NCBI RefSeq assembly: GCF_029868385.1
Contig: NZ_JARWNX010000054.1
Location: forward strand, 124,001 to 188,000
DNA length: 64,000 nucleotides
Direction of reading: 5' to 3'
From: Nocardia cyriacigeorgica
GTDB taxonomy: Bacteria; Actinomycetota; Actinomycetes; Mycobacteriales; Mycobacteriaceae
Both the position numbers and the translations under genes were made by a program. Below the pieces are notes generated by a model. That model saw only the letters and a program-made list of their open reading frames with translations. It had not been told where the DNA came from and searched no databases. The stretch's first letter is position 1; each line of letters starts with the position of its first letter. This document shows positions 50,272-58,577 of the stretch, piece after piece.

Positions 50272-52293
50272 TCATGCCAGCGGCAACGACTTCCACCAGT
50301 CCATGAAGCTCTCCGGCGATTTGTGCATCCCGGAGGTATACAGCAGGAAGGTGCCGCGGTCCGGGCCGGGGAAGCCGGTCACCATCGTGTGCTGGTGTCC
50401 CCTGGCCTGCGGCAGGTGATAGTTCGGATAGGTCAGCCCGTCCTTGGCGTCATGGGTGATATCGATCGGTCGCAATCCGTCGAGCACTCGGCGCGCATCG
50501 TCGGCGGTGGAGTACTCGACGAGGTAATACGACGTCTCGATGGGACCGTCGGTACCCTGGCAGCCCCACGCCGCCGACCACGCCCCGAAATCCGGGCCCG
50601 TGCTGGACTGGCCCTCCCACAGCTCCTTGTCCCGCGCCGCGTCGTACGACGTGCAATCGGCTCCCGCGACACCGCTGCCCGGCGAGGTGCCCGGCACCAT
50701 ACTCGGGAATTCGGCGCTGATCGCCCCTGCCGCTGCCACGCCAGCATCATCAGGTTTGTTCACGACAACGAGCGCCACGATCACCGCGACGACAGCCAGC
50801 ACCGCCGCCGACAGCCCGATGATGAGCTTCCTGTGCGAACGTGGCCCAACGGCCGCGACCGGACGCATCGGCGCCATCCCTCCGGCGGCCGCCGAAACCT
50901 GCCCCGTGGACGGCGAATACGCATACCGCCCGCCGATGCGCGGATCGAGCGCCGGTCGCATACCGTCATCCGACCCGAAAGCACCAGGACCCGTGCCAGC
51001 ACCCGCACCGCCCGCCCCGAAACCCGTCGCACCCGCACCGAAGCCGACACCAGCGGCACCAGCACCGGAGCCGGTACCACCAGCGCCCCCCGTCCCGAAG
51101 CCGCCCGCACGAGGTCCGGTACCACCAACACCAGCGCCAGTGCCGCCCCTGAAACCTGTTGCGCCTGCGCCGTGAACCGCGCCTCCCGCACCAGCGCCGA
51201 AGCCGGTACTACCAGCGCCTCCCGATCCAAGACCACCGGCCCCCGTACCGAAGCCGCCCGCACCAGCACCGCCCACACCTAAGCCGGTGACGCCCTGATC
51301 GGGACCTGTACCGACCACACCCGGGCCACTCCCCACCGTGCGCCAATGTGGCTGTGACTGCCCCTGTGGCTGAACCTGCCGCTGCCCCACGATCCGCTGC
51401 CCCTGCGCCGTCGCCATCGGCGCCTGCATGCTCCCCACCTGAACATGCGACCCCGACACCGGACCCGCGCCCGAGAGCGCCGCCCGTACGGCCTCCGCGA
51501 ATTCCGCACAGCTGCCGAATCTTTCGCTTGGACGCTTGGCCAGCGCCCGTGCCATGACCGCGTCCACACCCGCGGGCAGGCCGTGCCGGACGCTGCTGAG
51601 CGGCGGGGGCGAATGTTGGAGGTGGCCTTGGATGACGGCCACCGGATGCGGTGAGTTGAACGGTGCGGTGCCCGTCAGCATCCAGTACAGGCTGCATGCC
51701 AGTGAGTACTGGTCGGTGCGGTGGTCGAGTGGTCCGCCGGTGAGCTGTTCGGGCGAGGCGTAGGCGATGGTCGCGGTGAACGAGCCGGTCTGGGTGAGGT
51801 GGCCGCCGTCATCGCGCAGGCGGGCGATACCGAAGTCGGTGAGGTACACCCGCTCCGGGCCGGTATGCGCGGTGGAGAGCATGATGTTGGCCGGTTTCAC
51901 ATCGCGGTGCAGCACCCCCATGCTGTGTGCGAAATCGAGCGCCTGCGCGGTATCGGCGATGATCTGCACCGCCCGCGGGACCGGCAGCGTGTTCGGGTCG
52001 AGTGAGGCGGCGTCGACACCATCGATGTACTGCATCGAGATCCACAGCTGCGCATCCTCGACGCCACGATCGAATACGGTGACGATATTCGGATGATCGA
52101 GCCCGGCCGCGAGATCGGCTTCGCGTTCGAACCTCGTCCTGCTTTCTGTGTCGTCGAACAGGTCCGGGTTCAGCAGTTTGAGTGCGGTACGTCGTGGCAG
52201 CCGCGGATGTTTGGCGAGATAGACCGAGCCCATGCCGCCGCGGCCGAGCCTGCGTTCGATCTGATATCCGGCGAAGACCGAACCCGGTTGCAC
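50272..52293 (-). CDS. Membrane Ser/Thr protein kinase with Gly-rich linker and extracellular domain
   Basis: 673 aa from GTG 52293 (AGGAGGGG 5 bases upstream). Kinase domain about 9-270: GRGGMGSVY, catalytic VLHRDVKPANIML, TDFGIARL, AYASPEQL. A very repetitive Gly/Ala/Thr-rich juxtamembrane stretch (about 325-440) follows, then one membrane helix (LIIGLSAAVLAVVAVIVALV) near 495-513 and about 155 extracellular residues with two Cys (GADCTSYD, AWGCQG). It resembles PknF/PknH-type sensor kinases. Signal unknown; neighbouring Rid and DoxX genes give no clear clue. Confidence 0.93.
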   Translation of the reverse strand: MQPGSVFAGYQIERRLGRGGMGSVYLAKHPRLPRRTALKLLNPDLFDDTESRTRFEREADLAAGLDHPNIVTVFDRGVEDAQLWISMQYIDGVDAASLDPNTLPVPRAVQIIADTAQALDFAHSMGVLHRDVKPANIMLSTAHTGPERVYLTDFGIARLRDDGGHLTQTGSFTATIAYASPEQLTGGPLDHRTDQYSLACSLYWMLTGTAPFNSPHPVAVIQGHLQHSPPPLSSVRHGLPAGVDAVMARALAKRPSERFGSCAEFAEAVRAALSGAGPVSGSHVQVGSMQAPMATAQGQRIVGQRQVQPQGQSQPHWRTVGSGPGVVGTGPDQGVTGLGVGGAGAGGFGTGAGGLGSGGAGSTGFGAGAGGAVHGAGATGFRGGTGAGVGGTGPRAGGFGTGGAGGTGSGAGAAGVGFGAGATGFGAGGAGAGTGPGAFGSDDGMRPALDPRIGGRYAYSPSTGQVSAAAGGMAPMRPVAAVGPRSHRKLIIGLSAAVLAVVAVIVALVVVNKPDDAGVAAAGAISAEFPSMVPGTSPGSGVAGADCTSYDAARDKELWEGQSSTGPDFGAWSAAWGCQGTDGPIETSYYLVEYSTADDARRVLDGLRPIDITHDAKDGLTYPNYHLPQARGHQHTMVTGFPGPDRGTFLLYTSGMHKSPESFMDWWKSLPLA

Positions 52294-52390
52294 CTGCGCC
52301 CCTCCTAGTTCGATCCATCGAGCACGCCGATCCTATCGGTCATCGCGGGTCGCGGCCCGTCCGAGGCCGCGCCGTCGGACACCCCGTAAA

Positions 52391-52433
52391 CGACGGTGCG
52401 GCGCGGTGATCGGATCACCGCGCCGCACCGTCG
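52391..52433. terminator. 43-base perfect palindrome after doxX
   Basis: 52391-52411 and 52413-52433 are 21-bp arms with one central base. It lies 12 bases past the doxX stop and about 100 bases before the kinase start, so a very stable hairpin would end the doxX transcript. Confidence 0.75.
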
Positions 52434-52445
52434 ACGACTCCAGGA

Positions 52446-52985
52446 CTACAGCGCACCCTTGAGGATCAAGGTCAGCACACCCGTGACCACGGCGAGCACC
52501 ACCGCGCCGACACCCCAGGCGAACCCGACGCGGAACCACGGACGGCCGTAGTCGAGCGAGAAGCGACCCGGCCCGGTGAAGGCGATCGCTGCCGCGACGG
52601 CCGCGAACAGCAGCCCGTCCTCCCATCCCTGGCCGGTGAGCAGCCCACCGCTCCACATCTGGTTGATGACGTTGATCATGGTGCCGAGGATGATGGCCGC
52701 GGCCAGCGGGGTCAGCAGGCCGAGGGCGAACATCAGGCCGCCGACGAGTTCGGTCAGTCCGGCGAGCGTGCCGAACAGTTCACCGGGGTTGTATCCCATG
52801 CCCTCGAACATGGCCACGGTGTTGCTGTGGCCGGGCCCGTCGAACCAGCCGAAGAGTTTCTGGGCGCCGTGGGCAGCCAGCAGGCCGCCGAAGACCACGC
52901 GCAGGACCAGCAGTCCGATATCGGAGGAGATGGTGTCGTAGGGGGTCTTGACGTTCAGACGCTCGAGCGTCGATTTGGTGGTCAT
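52446..52985 (-). CDS. DoxX family membrane protein
   Basis: 179 aa, four hydrophobic helices. DoxX signature: LLVLRVVFGGLLAAHGAQKLFGWFDGPG, LFGTLAGLTELVGGLMFALGLLTPLAAAIILG. In mycobacteria a DoxX protein joins with SseA and SodA to protect the membrane from oxidants. The operon is single-gene here, ended by the palindrome at 52391. Function here is inferred from family only. Confidence 0.9.
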   Translation of the reverse strand: MTTKSTLERLNVKTPYDTISSDIGLLVLRVVFGGLLAAHGAQKLFGWFDGPGHSNTVAMFEGMGYNPGELFGTLAGLTELVGGLMFALGLLTPLAAAIILGTMINVINQMWSGGLLTGQGWEDGLLFAAVAAAIAFTGPGRFSLDYGRPWFRVGFAWGVGAVVLAVVTGVLTLILKGAL

Positions 52986-53099
52986 CAGCGTGTCCTCATC
53001 ATCGTGCGGTCTGTCGTTCGGAACCCGTCAGCTTCGGCAATGAAGCGGACTGCGGTCCGATTGTTTCACGTCGGACACCAACCGCGCGACCCCGCGGAC

Positions 53100-54461
53100 C
53101 TATTCCGCGAGAAAGAAGAAATATCCGAGGAAAATCACCATCAGGGCCCACATCGCCGGATGGACCTCTTTGATCTTGCCCTTCGCGACCATGACCACCG
53201 GGTAGAACAGCATGCCCATGGCGAGGCCGTTGGCGATGGAGTAGGTCAGCGGCATCATGATGATCGTGATGAACGCGGGCACCGCGAACTCGAGCCGCTG
53301 CCAATCGATCTCACCGAGCGCGCGGGCCATGAGCACACCGACGACGATCAGCGCCGCCGAGGTCACCGCACCGGATTTCGCGACCACTTCGAACACCGGG
53401 AAGCAGAACATCGCGACCGCGAACCAACCCGCCGTCGCCACCGCCGTCAACCCCGTACGACCACCGGCCGACACACCAGCGGTCGATTCCACATAGGCCG
53501 TCGTAGTGGAGGTACCGATGATCGCGCCCGCCGTGGTACCCACCGAATCGGCGGCCAGCGCACTCGCCGCGCGGGGCAGCTTGCCGTCCTTGTCCAGCAG
53601 ACCGGCCTGATTCGCGACGCCGATCAGCGTGCCGGAGGCGTCGAAGAAGTCGACGAACAGCATGGTCAGGACGACGACGATCATCTGCCCGGTGAACGCG
53701 TCGGGCAGATGGATGATCGCCTGCCCGAATGTTTCGTCCAGTCCGCGCGGCAGGGCCGCGATCCCGTCCGGCAGATCGACCAGTCCGCTGACCATGCCGA
53801 CGACCGTGGTCAACACGATGCCGTACAGCACCGCCCCGTGCCAGCCGACGACCACGAACCCCACCGTCACGACCAGCCCGAACAGCGCGAGCAGCGTGGT
53901 GCCCTCGGTGAAATCACCCAGCGCGACGAAGGTGGCGTCGTTGGCGACGACGATCCCGGCATTCTTCAATCCGAGGAATGCCACGAACATGCCGATACCC
54001 GCCCCGACCGCGAGCTTCATCTGCATGGGAATGGCGTTGAGGATGCGTTCACGCACCTTGGTCACCGCGAGGATGAAGAAGATGACACCCGACAGCAACG
54101 TCCCCGACAACGCCACCTGCCACGGAATCCCCATCCCGAGCACCACCGAATAGGCGAAGAACGCGTTGAGCCCCATCCCCGGCGCCAGCGCGACCGGATA
54201 TTTGGCCCACAGCCCCATCACCAGCGTGCCGAACACCGCGGCCACCGCCGTCGCGGTGAATACCGCCTGGGTCGGGATACCCAGCTCACCGAGGACGCCA
54301 TGGTCACCGAGCACCGACGGGTTGACCGCGAGCACATAGGACATGGCCAGGAAGGTGACCGTGCCCGCCATCAGCTCCCGTCTGACGGTCGAGCCGTTCG
54401 AGCTGACACCGAAATATCTATCGATACGACCCCTGGTACGGGTCAGCACGTCGATGGCCAT
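53100..54461 (-). CDS. NCS2 (AzgA-like) purine permease
   Basis: 453 aa from ATG 54461 (GGAG 7 bases upstream). Begins RIDRYFGVSSNGSTVRRELMAGTVTFLAMSYVLAVNPSVL, the AzgA-type opening, with LAPGMGLNAFFAYSVV, VDFFDASGTLIGVANQAGLL and GTSTTTAYVESTAGVSAGGRTG. About 12-14 helices. It imports adenine, guanine or hypoxanthine with protons. No purine riboswitch is evident in the leader at 54462-54665. Confidence 0.94.
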   Translation of the reverse strand: MAIDVLTRTRGRIDRYFGVSSNGSTVRRELMAGTVTFLAMSYVLAVNPSVLGDHGVLGELGIPTQAVFTATAVAAVFGTLVMGLWAKYPVALAPGMGLNAFFAYSVVLGMGIPWQVALSGTLLSGVIFFILAVTKVRERILNAIPMQMKLAVGAGIGMFVAFLGLKNAGIVVANDATFVALGDFTEGTTLLALFGLVVTVGFVVVGWHGAVLYGIVLTTVVGMVSGLVDLPDGIAALPRGLDETFGQAIIHLPDAFTGQMIVVVLTMLFVDFFDASGTLIGVANQAGLLDKDGKLPRAASALAADSVGTTAGAIIGTSTTTAYVESTAGVSAGGRTGLTAVATAGWFAVAMFCFPVFEVVAKSGAVTSAALIVVGVLMARALGEIDWQRLEFAVPAFITIIMMPLTYSIANGLAMGMLFYPVVMVAKGKIKEVHPAMWALMVIFLGYFFFLAE

Positions 54462-54665
54462 GGGTGTACTCCAGTCGGGAAACGAGTGAGCGGGTGCTCG
54501 AGACGTTAGCCGATCCCGGACCAACGAGCCTGGTCAGCCACCTGAATCAGTGATCTGGGCGACGCCCGAGCACCGGCGCTCGACCCTGACCATCCGGCCC
54601 GGCCGCTCATGCGCTCGGCGGCATGTCCGCGCGTCCGTTGCCGATTCGCACACCCGGCGCCGGGC

Positions 54666-57251
54666 TCATGCGCTCGGCGCCGCAACCAATCCCAGTTCGG
54701 CATCGGAGGCGAGCAACTCGCTGTGCGGCAGCACCCGGACGGTGTACCCGACCGCGCCCGACAGCGGCACCGGCGTCTGGATCTCGAACAGCTCGAGCCC
54801 GGCATCGGTCCCGGCATGCTTCATCGGCAGAGCCGTCACATCGGACAGATCGTCGGCGGGCGATACCCGGCCGAGCACCGCCTGCACCGAGACATCATCG
54901 GGTGTCAGGCCGCCGAGGTCGATCCGCGCCGTCAACGACAACGGCGCCCCGATGATCGGCGTATCCGGCAGTCCGGCACTGTCCACCTGCGCCACCCGCA
55001 CCGACGGCCACGCCGACTCGATGCGGCGCCGGTACTCGGCGACGGCGCGGACACCGGCGAAATCGTCGGCGACCGCATGCCGCGCGGCCGCGGCGGCAGG
55101 TGCGTAATAGTCGAGCGCGTAATCGCGCACCATGCGCGAGGCCAGCACCTTCGGGCCGAGGGTTTGTAGGGTGTGGCGCACCATCTCCACCCAGCGCACC
55201 GGCATACCGTCGCCGTCGCGGTCGTAGAAACGTGGCGCCACCGAACGTTCGAACAGATCGTAGAGGGCGGCGGCCTCGAGATCGTCGCGGCGATGCTCAT
55301 CGCGGATACCGTCGGCGGTGGGGATGGCCCAGCCGTTCTCCCCGTCGTACATCTCGTCCCACCAACCGTCCCGGATGGACAGATTGAGTCCGCCGTTGAG
55401 CGCCGATTTCATCCCGGAAGTGCCGCAGGCCTCGAGCGGGCGCAGCGGGTTGTTCAACCACACATCACAGCCCCAGTACAGGTACCGGGCCATGGACATG
55501 TCGTAGTCGGGCAGGAAGACGATGCGGTGGCGCACCTCGGGGTCATCGGCGAAACGCACCACCTGCTGGATGAGCGCCTTGCCGCCGTCATCGGCGGGGT
55601 GGCTCTTTCCGGCGACCACCAACTGCACCGGCCGGTCCGGGTCGAGCAGCATCGAACGCAGGCGCTGCGGGTCGCGCAGCATCAGCGTCAGCCGCTTGTA
55701 GGTGGGCACTCGACGGGCGAAGCCGACGGTCAGCACGTCGGGATCGAAAACATCGTCGATCCAGCCCAATTCGGCCTCGGCGGCGCCGCGCTGCAACCAC
55801 GACGCGCGCAGTCTGCGACGCACCTCGGCGACCAGGGTGGCGCGCAAGCTGTTGCGGGTCGACCAGAGTTCGGCGGGGTCGATATCGCGCAACTTCTCCC
55901 AGCCGCGCGCCTCCTCGACGAGTTCGGTGCCGATGCGTTCGCGCGCCTTGTCGATCCATTCCGGCGCCGCCCAGGTGGGGGCGTGCACACCATTGGTGAT
56001 CGAACCGATCGGCACCTCGGCGGCATCGAATCCGGGCCACAGCGAAGCGAACATCTCCCGGCTGACCTCACCGTGCAGCCGTGACACACCGTTGGCGCGC
56101 TGCGCCAACCGCAGACCCATATGCGCCATATTGAACACCGACGGATCCGCCTCACGCCCGAGCGCGACGATGCGGTCCACCGAAAGCCCCGGCAGCAGCG
56201 AGGATTCCGCTTCACCGTGCGGACCGCCGAAGTATCTGCGCACCATCGGCATCGGGAACCGATCGATACCCGCAGGCACCGGTGTATGCGTGGTGAACAC
56301 GGTGCCCGCACGCACCGCGGCCAAGCCCGCATCGAAATCGAGTCCGGCCGAAACGTATTCGCGGATGCGTTCGAGTCCGAGGAAACCGGCGTGGCCCTCG
56401 TTCATATGGAAGACGTCCGGGTCGGGCAGCCCCTCGGCGCGGGTGTAAGCCCGCACCGCGCGCACACCGCCGATACCGGCCAGGATCTCCTGTTTGATCC
56501 GGTGATCCTGATCGCCGCCGTAGAGCCGGTCGGTGACCGCGCGCAGTTCGGGGTCGTTATCGGCGATATCGGAATCCAGCAGCAGCAGCGGCACCCGCCC
56601 CACCTGCGCGATCCACACCCTCGCGCGCAGCACCCTGCGGTCGGGCATGCCGACGTGGATCAGCACCGGTGAGCCGGGAGCATCGTCACCGGCTCCGCTG
56701 GTCAGCAGCCGCAGCGGCAATCCCTGCGGGTCGAGGGCCGGATAGTGTTCGGCCTGCCAGCCGTCGGCGGTCAGCGACTGGCGGAAATAGCCCGAGCGAT
56801 ACAGCAGCCCGACACCGATCAGCGGCACACCCAGATCGGAGGCGGCCTTGAGATGATCGCCCGCCAGAATGCCGAGCCCGCCGGAATAGTTCGGCAGTAC
56901 CTCGGTGACGCCGAACTCCATGGAGAAATAGGCCACCCCACCCACCTGCGCGTCGCGCCGCTGGAACCAGCCGGGCGTGTCCAGATACTCGCGCAGATCG
57001 GCGGCCGCCGCGTCCACCCGCGCGGTGTAGGCCGGGTCGGCGGCGAGTTCGTCGAGCCGTTCGCGCGGCACCTCGCCGAGCATCCGCACCGGATCGTGGC
57101 CCATATCGAGCCACCGCGCCGGATCGAGTTCGGCGAAAAGATCCTGCGTCGGACCATGCCATGACCAGCGCAGATTCGTCGACAATTCACCCAGCGCCGC
57201 CAGACGCTCGGGCAGATGGGCGCGGACTGTGAACCGACGAAGTGCCTTCAC
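54666..57251 (-). CDS. glgP: Alpha-glucan phosphorylase GlgP
   Basis: 861 aa from GTG 57251, matching the mycobacterial start KALRRFTVRAHLPERLAAL. Features: FHMNEGHAGFLGLERIREY, TPVPAGIDRFP, NGVHAPTWAAPEWIDKARERIG, SYKR-like VPTYKRLTLMLRDPQR and the PLP-site neighbourhood RPLEACGTSGMKSALNGGLNLSI. It phosphorolyses alpha-1,4-glucan to glucose-1-phosphate. It is near glgE and glgB but on the opposite strand, and a 16-base copy of its last coding bases recurs after the stop (54605-54620). Confidence 0.96.
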   Translation of the reverse strand: MKALRRFTVRAHLPERLAALGELSTNLRWSWHGPTQDLFAELDPARWLDMGHDPVRMLGEVPRERLDELAADPAYTARVDAAAADLREYLDTPGWFQRRDAQVGGVAYFSMEFGVTEVLPNYSGGLGILAGDHLKAASDLGVPLIGVGLLYRSGYFRQSLTADGWQAEHYPALDPQGLPLRLLTSGAGDDAPGSPVLIHVGMPDRRVLRARVWIAQVGRVPLLLLDSDIADNDPELRAVTDRLYGGDQDHRIKQEILAGIGGVRAVRAYTRAEGLPDPDVFHMNEGHAGFLGLERIREYVSAGLDFDAGLAAVRAGTVFTTHTPVPAGIDRFPMPMVRRYFGGPHGEAESSLLPGLSVDRIVALGREADPSVFNMAHMGLRLAQRANGVSRLHGEVSREMFASLWPGFDAAEVPIGSITNGVHAPTWAAPEWIDKARERIGTELVEEARGWEKLRDIDPAELWSTRNSLRATLVAEVRRRLRASWLQRGAAEAELGWIDDVFDPDVLTVGFARRVPTYKRLTLMLRDPQRLRSMLLDPDRPVQLVVAGKSHPADDGGKALIQQVVRFADDPEVRHRIVFLPDYDMSMARYLYWGCDVWLNNPLRPLEACGTSGMKSALNGGLNLSIRDGWWDEMYDGENGWAIPTADGIRDEHRRDDLEAAALYDLFERSVAPRFYDRDGDGMPVRWVEMVRHTLQTLGPKVLASRMVRDYALDYYAPAAAAARHAVADDFAGVRAVAEYRRRIESAWPSVRVAQVDSAGLPDTPIIGAPLSLTARIDLGGLTPDDVSVQAVLGRVSPADDLSDVTALPMKHAGTDAGLELFEIQTPVPLSGAVGYTVRVLPHSELLASDAELGLVAAPSA

Positions 57252-57315
57252 CAGCCGAACCCTACCCAACATCGGAACAAGCAGCAGACCCGCTCGAACC
57301 CGAGCCGCGGTGCGC

Positions 57316-57738
57316 CTACTCGGCCGCCGCGACGAACGCGTCCGCGTACTCGGCCGACGGTGGAACCTCGGTGATCACATCGATGAGCACACCGGAGGGA
57401 TCGGCGACGATGAAATGCCGCTGCCCGAACTCCTCGGTGCGGATATCCAGTTCCGCGCGAAGCCCGCCACCGACCACCAGGCGTTCCCATTCGGCGTCGA
57501 CGTCGGCGACCTCGAAGTTCAGCAGCAGCCCACGGACCTGGTGCCGATAGGCCTGCGGGACCGTCGGATGGGTCGGATCGAGCAGAGCCAGCTCGTAGGC
57601 GGGCGTGCCCGGCCGTTTCAGGCTGATGTACCAGTCGGCTTCGAAGGTGATCTCGAAGCCGAACCATCGGGCGTAGAAGTCACGCGCCGCGCCGAGTTCG
57701 GCGGTGCAGATCACGGGATAGAAGCTGCTCAGGTTCAT
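57316..57738 (-). CDS. VOC-fold (glyoxalase/bleomycin-resistance-like) protein
   Basis: 140 aa from ATG 57738 (AAAGGTGAG upstream). Two beta-alpha-beta-beta-beta modules: FYPVICTAELGAARDFYARWFGFE and VRGLLLNFEVADVDAEWERL, ending FIVADPSGVLIDVIT. It may sequester or modify a toxic small molecule. The divergent TetR gene and the double palindrome between them suggest a drug-inducible resistance pair inserted between glgP and glgE. Confidence 0.92.
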   Translation of the reverse strand: MNLSSFYPVICTAELGAARDFYARWFGFEITFEADWYISLKRPGTPAYELALLDPTHPTVPQAYRHQVRGLLLNFEVADVDAEWERLVVGGGLRAELDIRTEEFGQRHFIVADPSGVLIDVITEVPPSAEYADAFVAAAE

Positions 57739-57751
57739 CGTCTCACCTTTC

Positions 57752-57800
57752 ACGTACCGATGGTATGTGAGCTACAGTAGTTCGCATACCATCGGTACGT
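57752..57800. promoter_or_regulatory. Two mirror-image TetR operators over divergent promoters
   Basis: 57752-57767 (ACGTACCGATGGTATG) and 57785-57800 (its exact reverse complement) give 16-bp arms around 17 bases. Each arm contains its own dyad TACC-N3-GGTA. The right arm lies between a minus-strand -35 (TTGACG, 57798-57803) and -10 (TACTGT, 57774-57779) for the VOC gene. Confidence 0.8.
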
Positions 57801-57816
57801 CAATATGAGGAGCGGT

Positions 57817-58410
57817 ATGCCGGGCACGATGCGCGCCAGACAACGGGAAGAGACCAGGCGCACCCTGCTACGCGCGGGACGGCACCTTTTCGCGACGAAA
57901 GGCTATGGCGCGGTGGGTCTCTCGGAGATCGTGCAGGCCGCGGGCGTCACCAAGGGCGCGCTCTATCACCATTTCGACAGCAAGGCCGCCCTGTTCGCCG
58001 CCGTCCTCGAACAGGTGCAGGGCGAGGTCGGCGAACGGGTGGCGGCCGCCGCCGATACCCGCTCCGACCCGTGGGACCAGCTGGTCACCGGTTGCGAAAC
58101 CTTTCTGAGCACCTGCACCGACCCCGAACTCCAGCGGATCATGCTCATCGACGGCCCTGCCGTCCTCGGCTGGCACGAATGGCGGGCGCTCGACGCCGCC
58201 GCGTCCGCACGCCATCTCGGCGAGGCCTTACAGCAGCTGGTCGATACCGGGGTGATCGCGCCACGGCCGATCGAACCCCTGACCCATCTGCTGTCGGGGG
58301 CGATGAACGAGGCGGCGCTGTGGCTGGCCACCACCTCGGACCCACACGCACTCGACGCCACCACATCCACCCTGTGCGATCTGCTCGACGCTCTCCGAAT
58401 CACCCGCTGA
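57817..58410 (+). CDS. TetR family repressor, partner of the VOC gene
   Basis: 197 aa from ATG 57817 (AGGAG just upstream; 57805 or 57829 are alternatives). HTH: TRRTLLRAGRHLFATKGYG, VGLSEIVQAAGVTKGALYHHFDSKAALF. The C-terminal TetR_C domain contains LIDGPAVLGWHEWRALDAAASARHLGEAL. It probably represses itself and the divergent VOC gene through the mirror-image operators and releases upon binding a drug-like ligand. Confidence 0.93.
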   Translation: MPGTMRARQREETRRTLLRAGRHLFATKGYGAVGLSEIVQAAGVTKGALYHHFDSKAALFAAVLEQVQGEVGERVAAAADTRSDPWDQLVTGCETFLSTCTDPELQRIMLIDGPAVLGWHEWRALDAAASARHLGEALQQLVDTGVIAPRPIEPLTHLLSGAMNEAALWLATTSDPHALDATTSTLCDLLDALRITR

Positions 58411-58564
58411 CCACCGGACGCGCCAGCCGGTGACACCGGTACTACGCACCACCGACGGTCATCGAGAGCGTCGCCCGACCTGGGCTCCACCGACCCGCGT
58501 CCGAATCACCCGACCCTGACGACAATCCCGGTGCGCTCGTCTCTTCGTCCACACCGACGACCGG

Positions 58565-58570
58565 TACGGT
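58565..58570 (+). promoter_or_regulatory. -10 box of a leaderless glgE transcript
   Basis: TACGGT lies 7 bases before the GTG at 58578. The gap 58411-58564 from the TetR gene has no other clear element. Confidence 0.5.
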
Positions 58571-58577
58571 TGGGAAC

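Noticed and set aside
54462..54665. Purine riboswitch upstream of the NCS2 permease
   Set aside because: No conserved three-helix purine aptamer core or pairing loops could be found.
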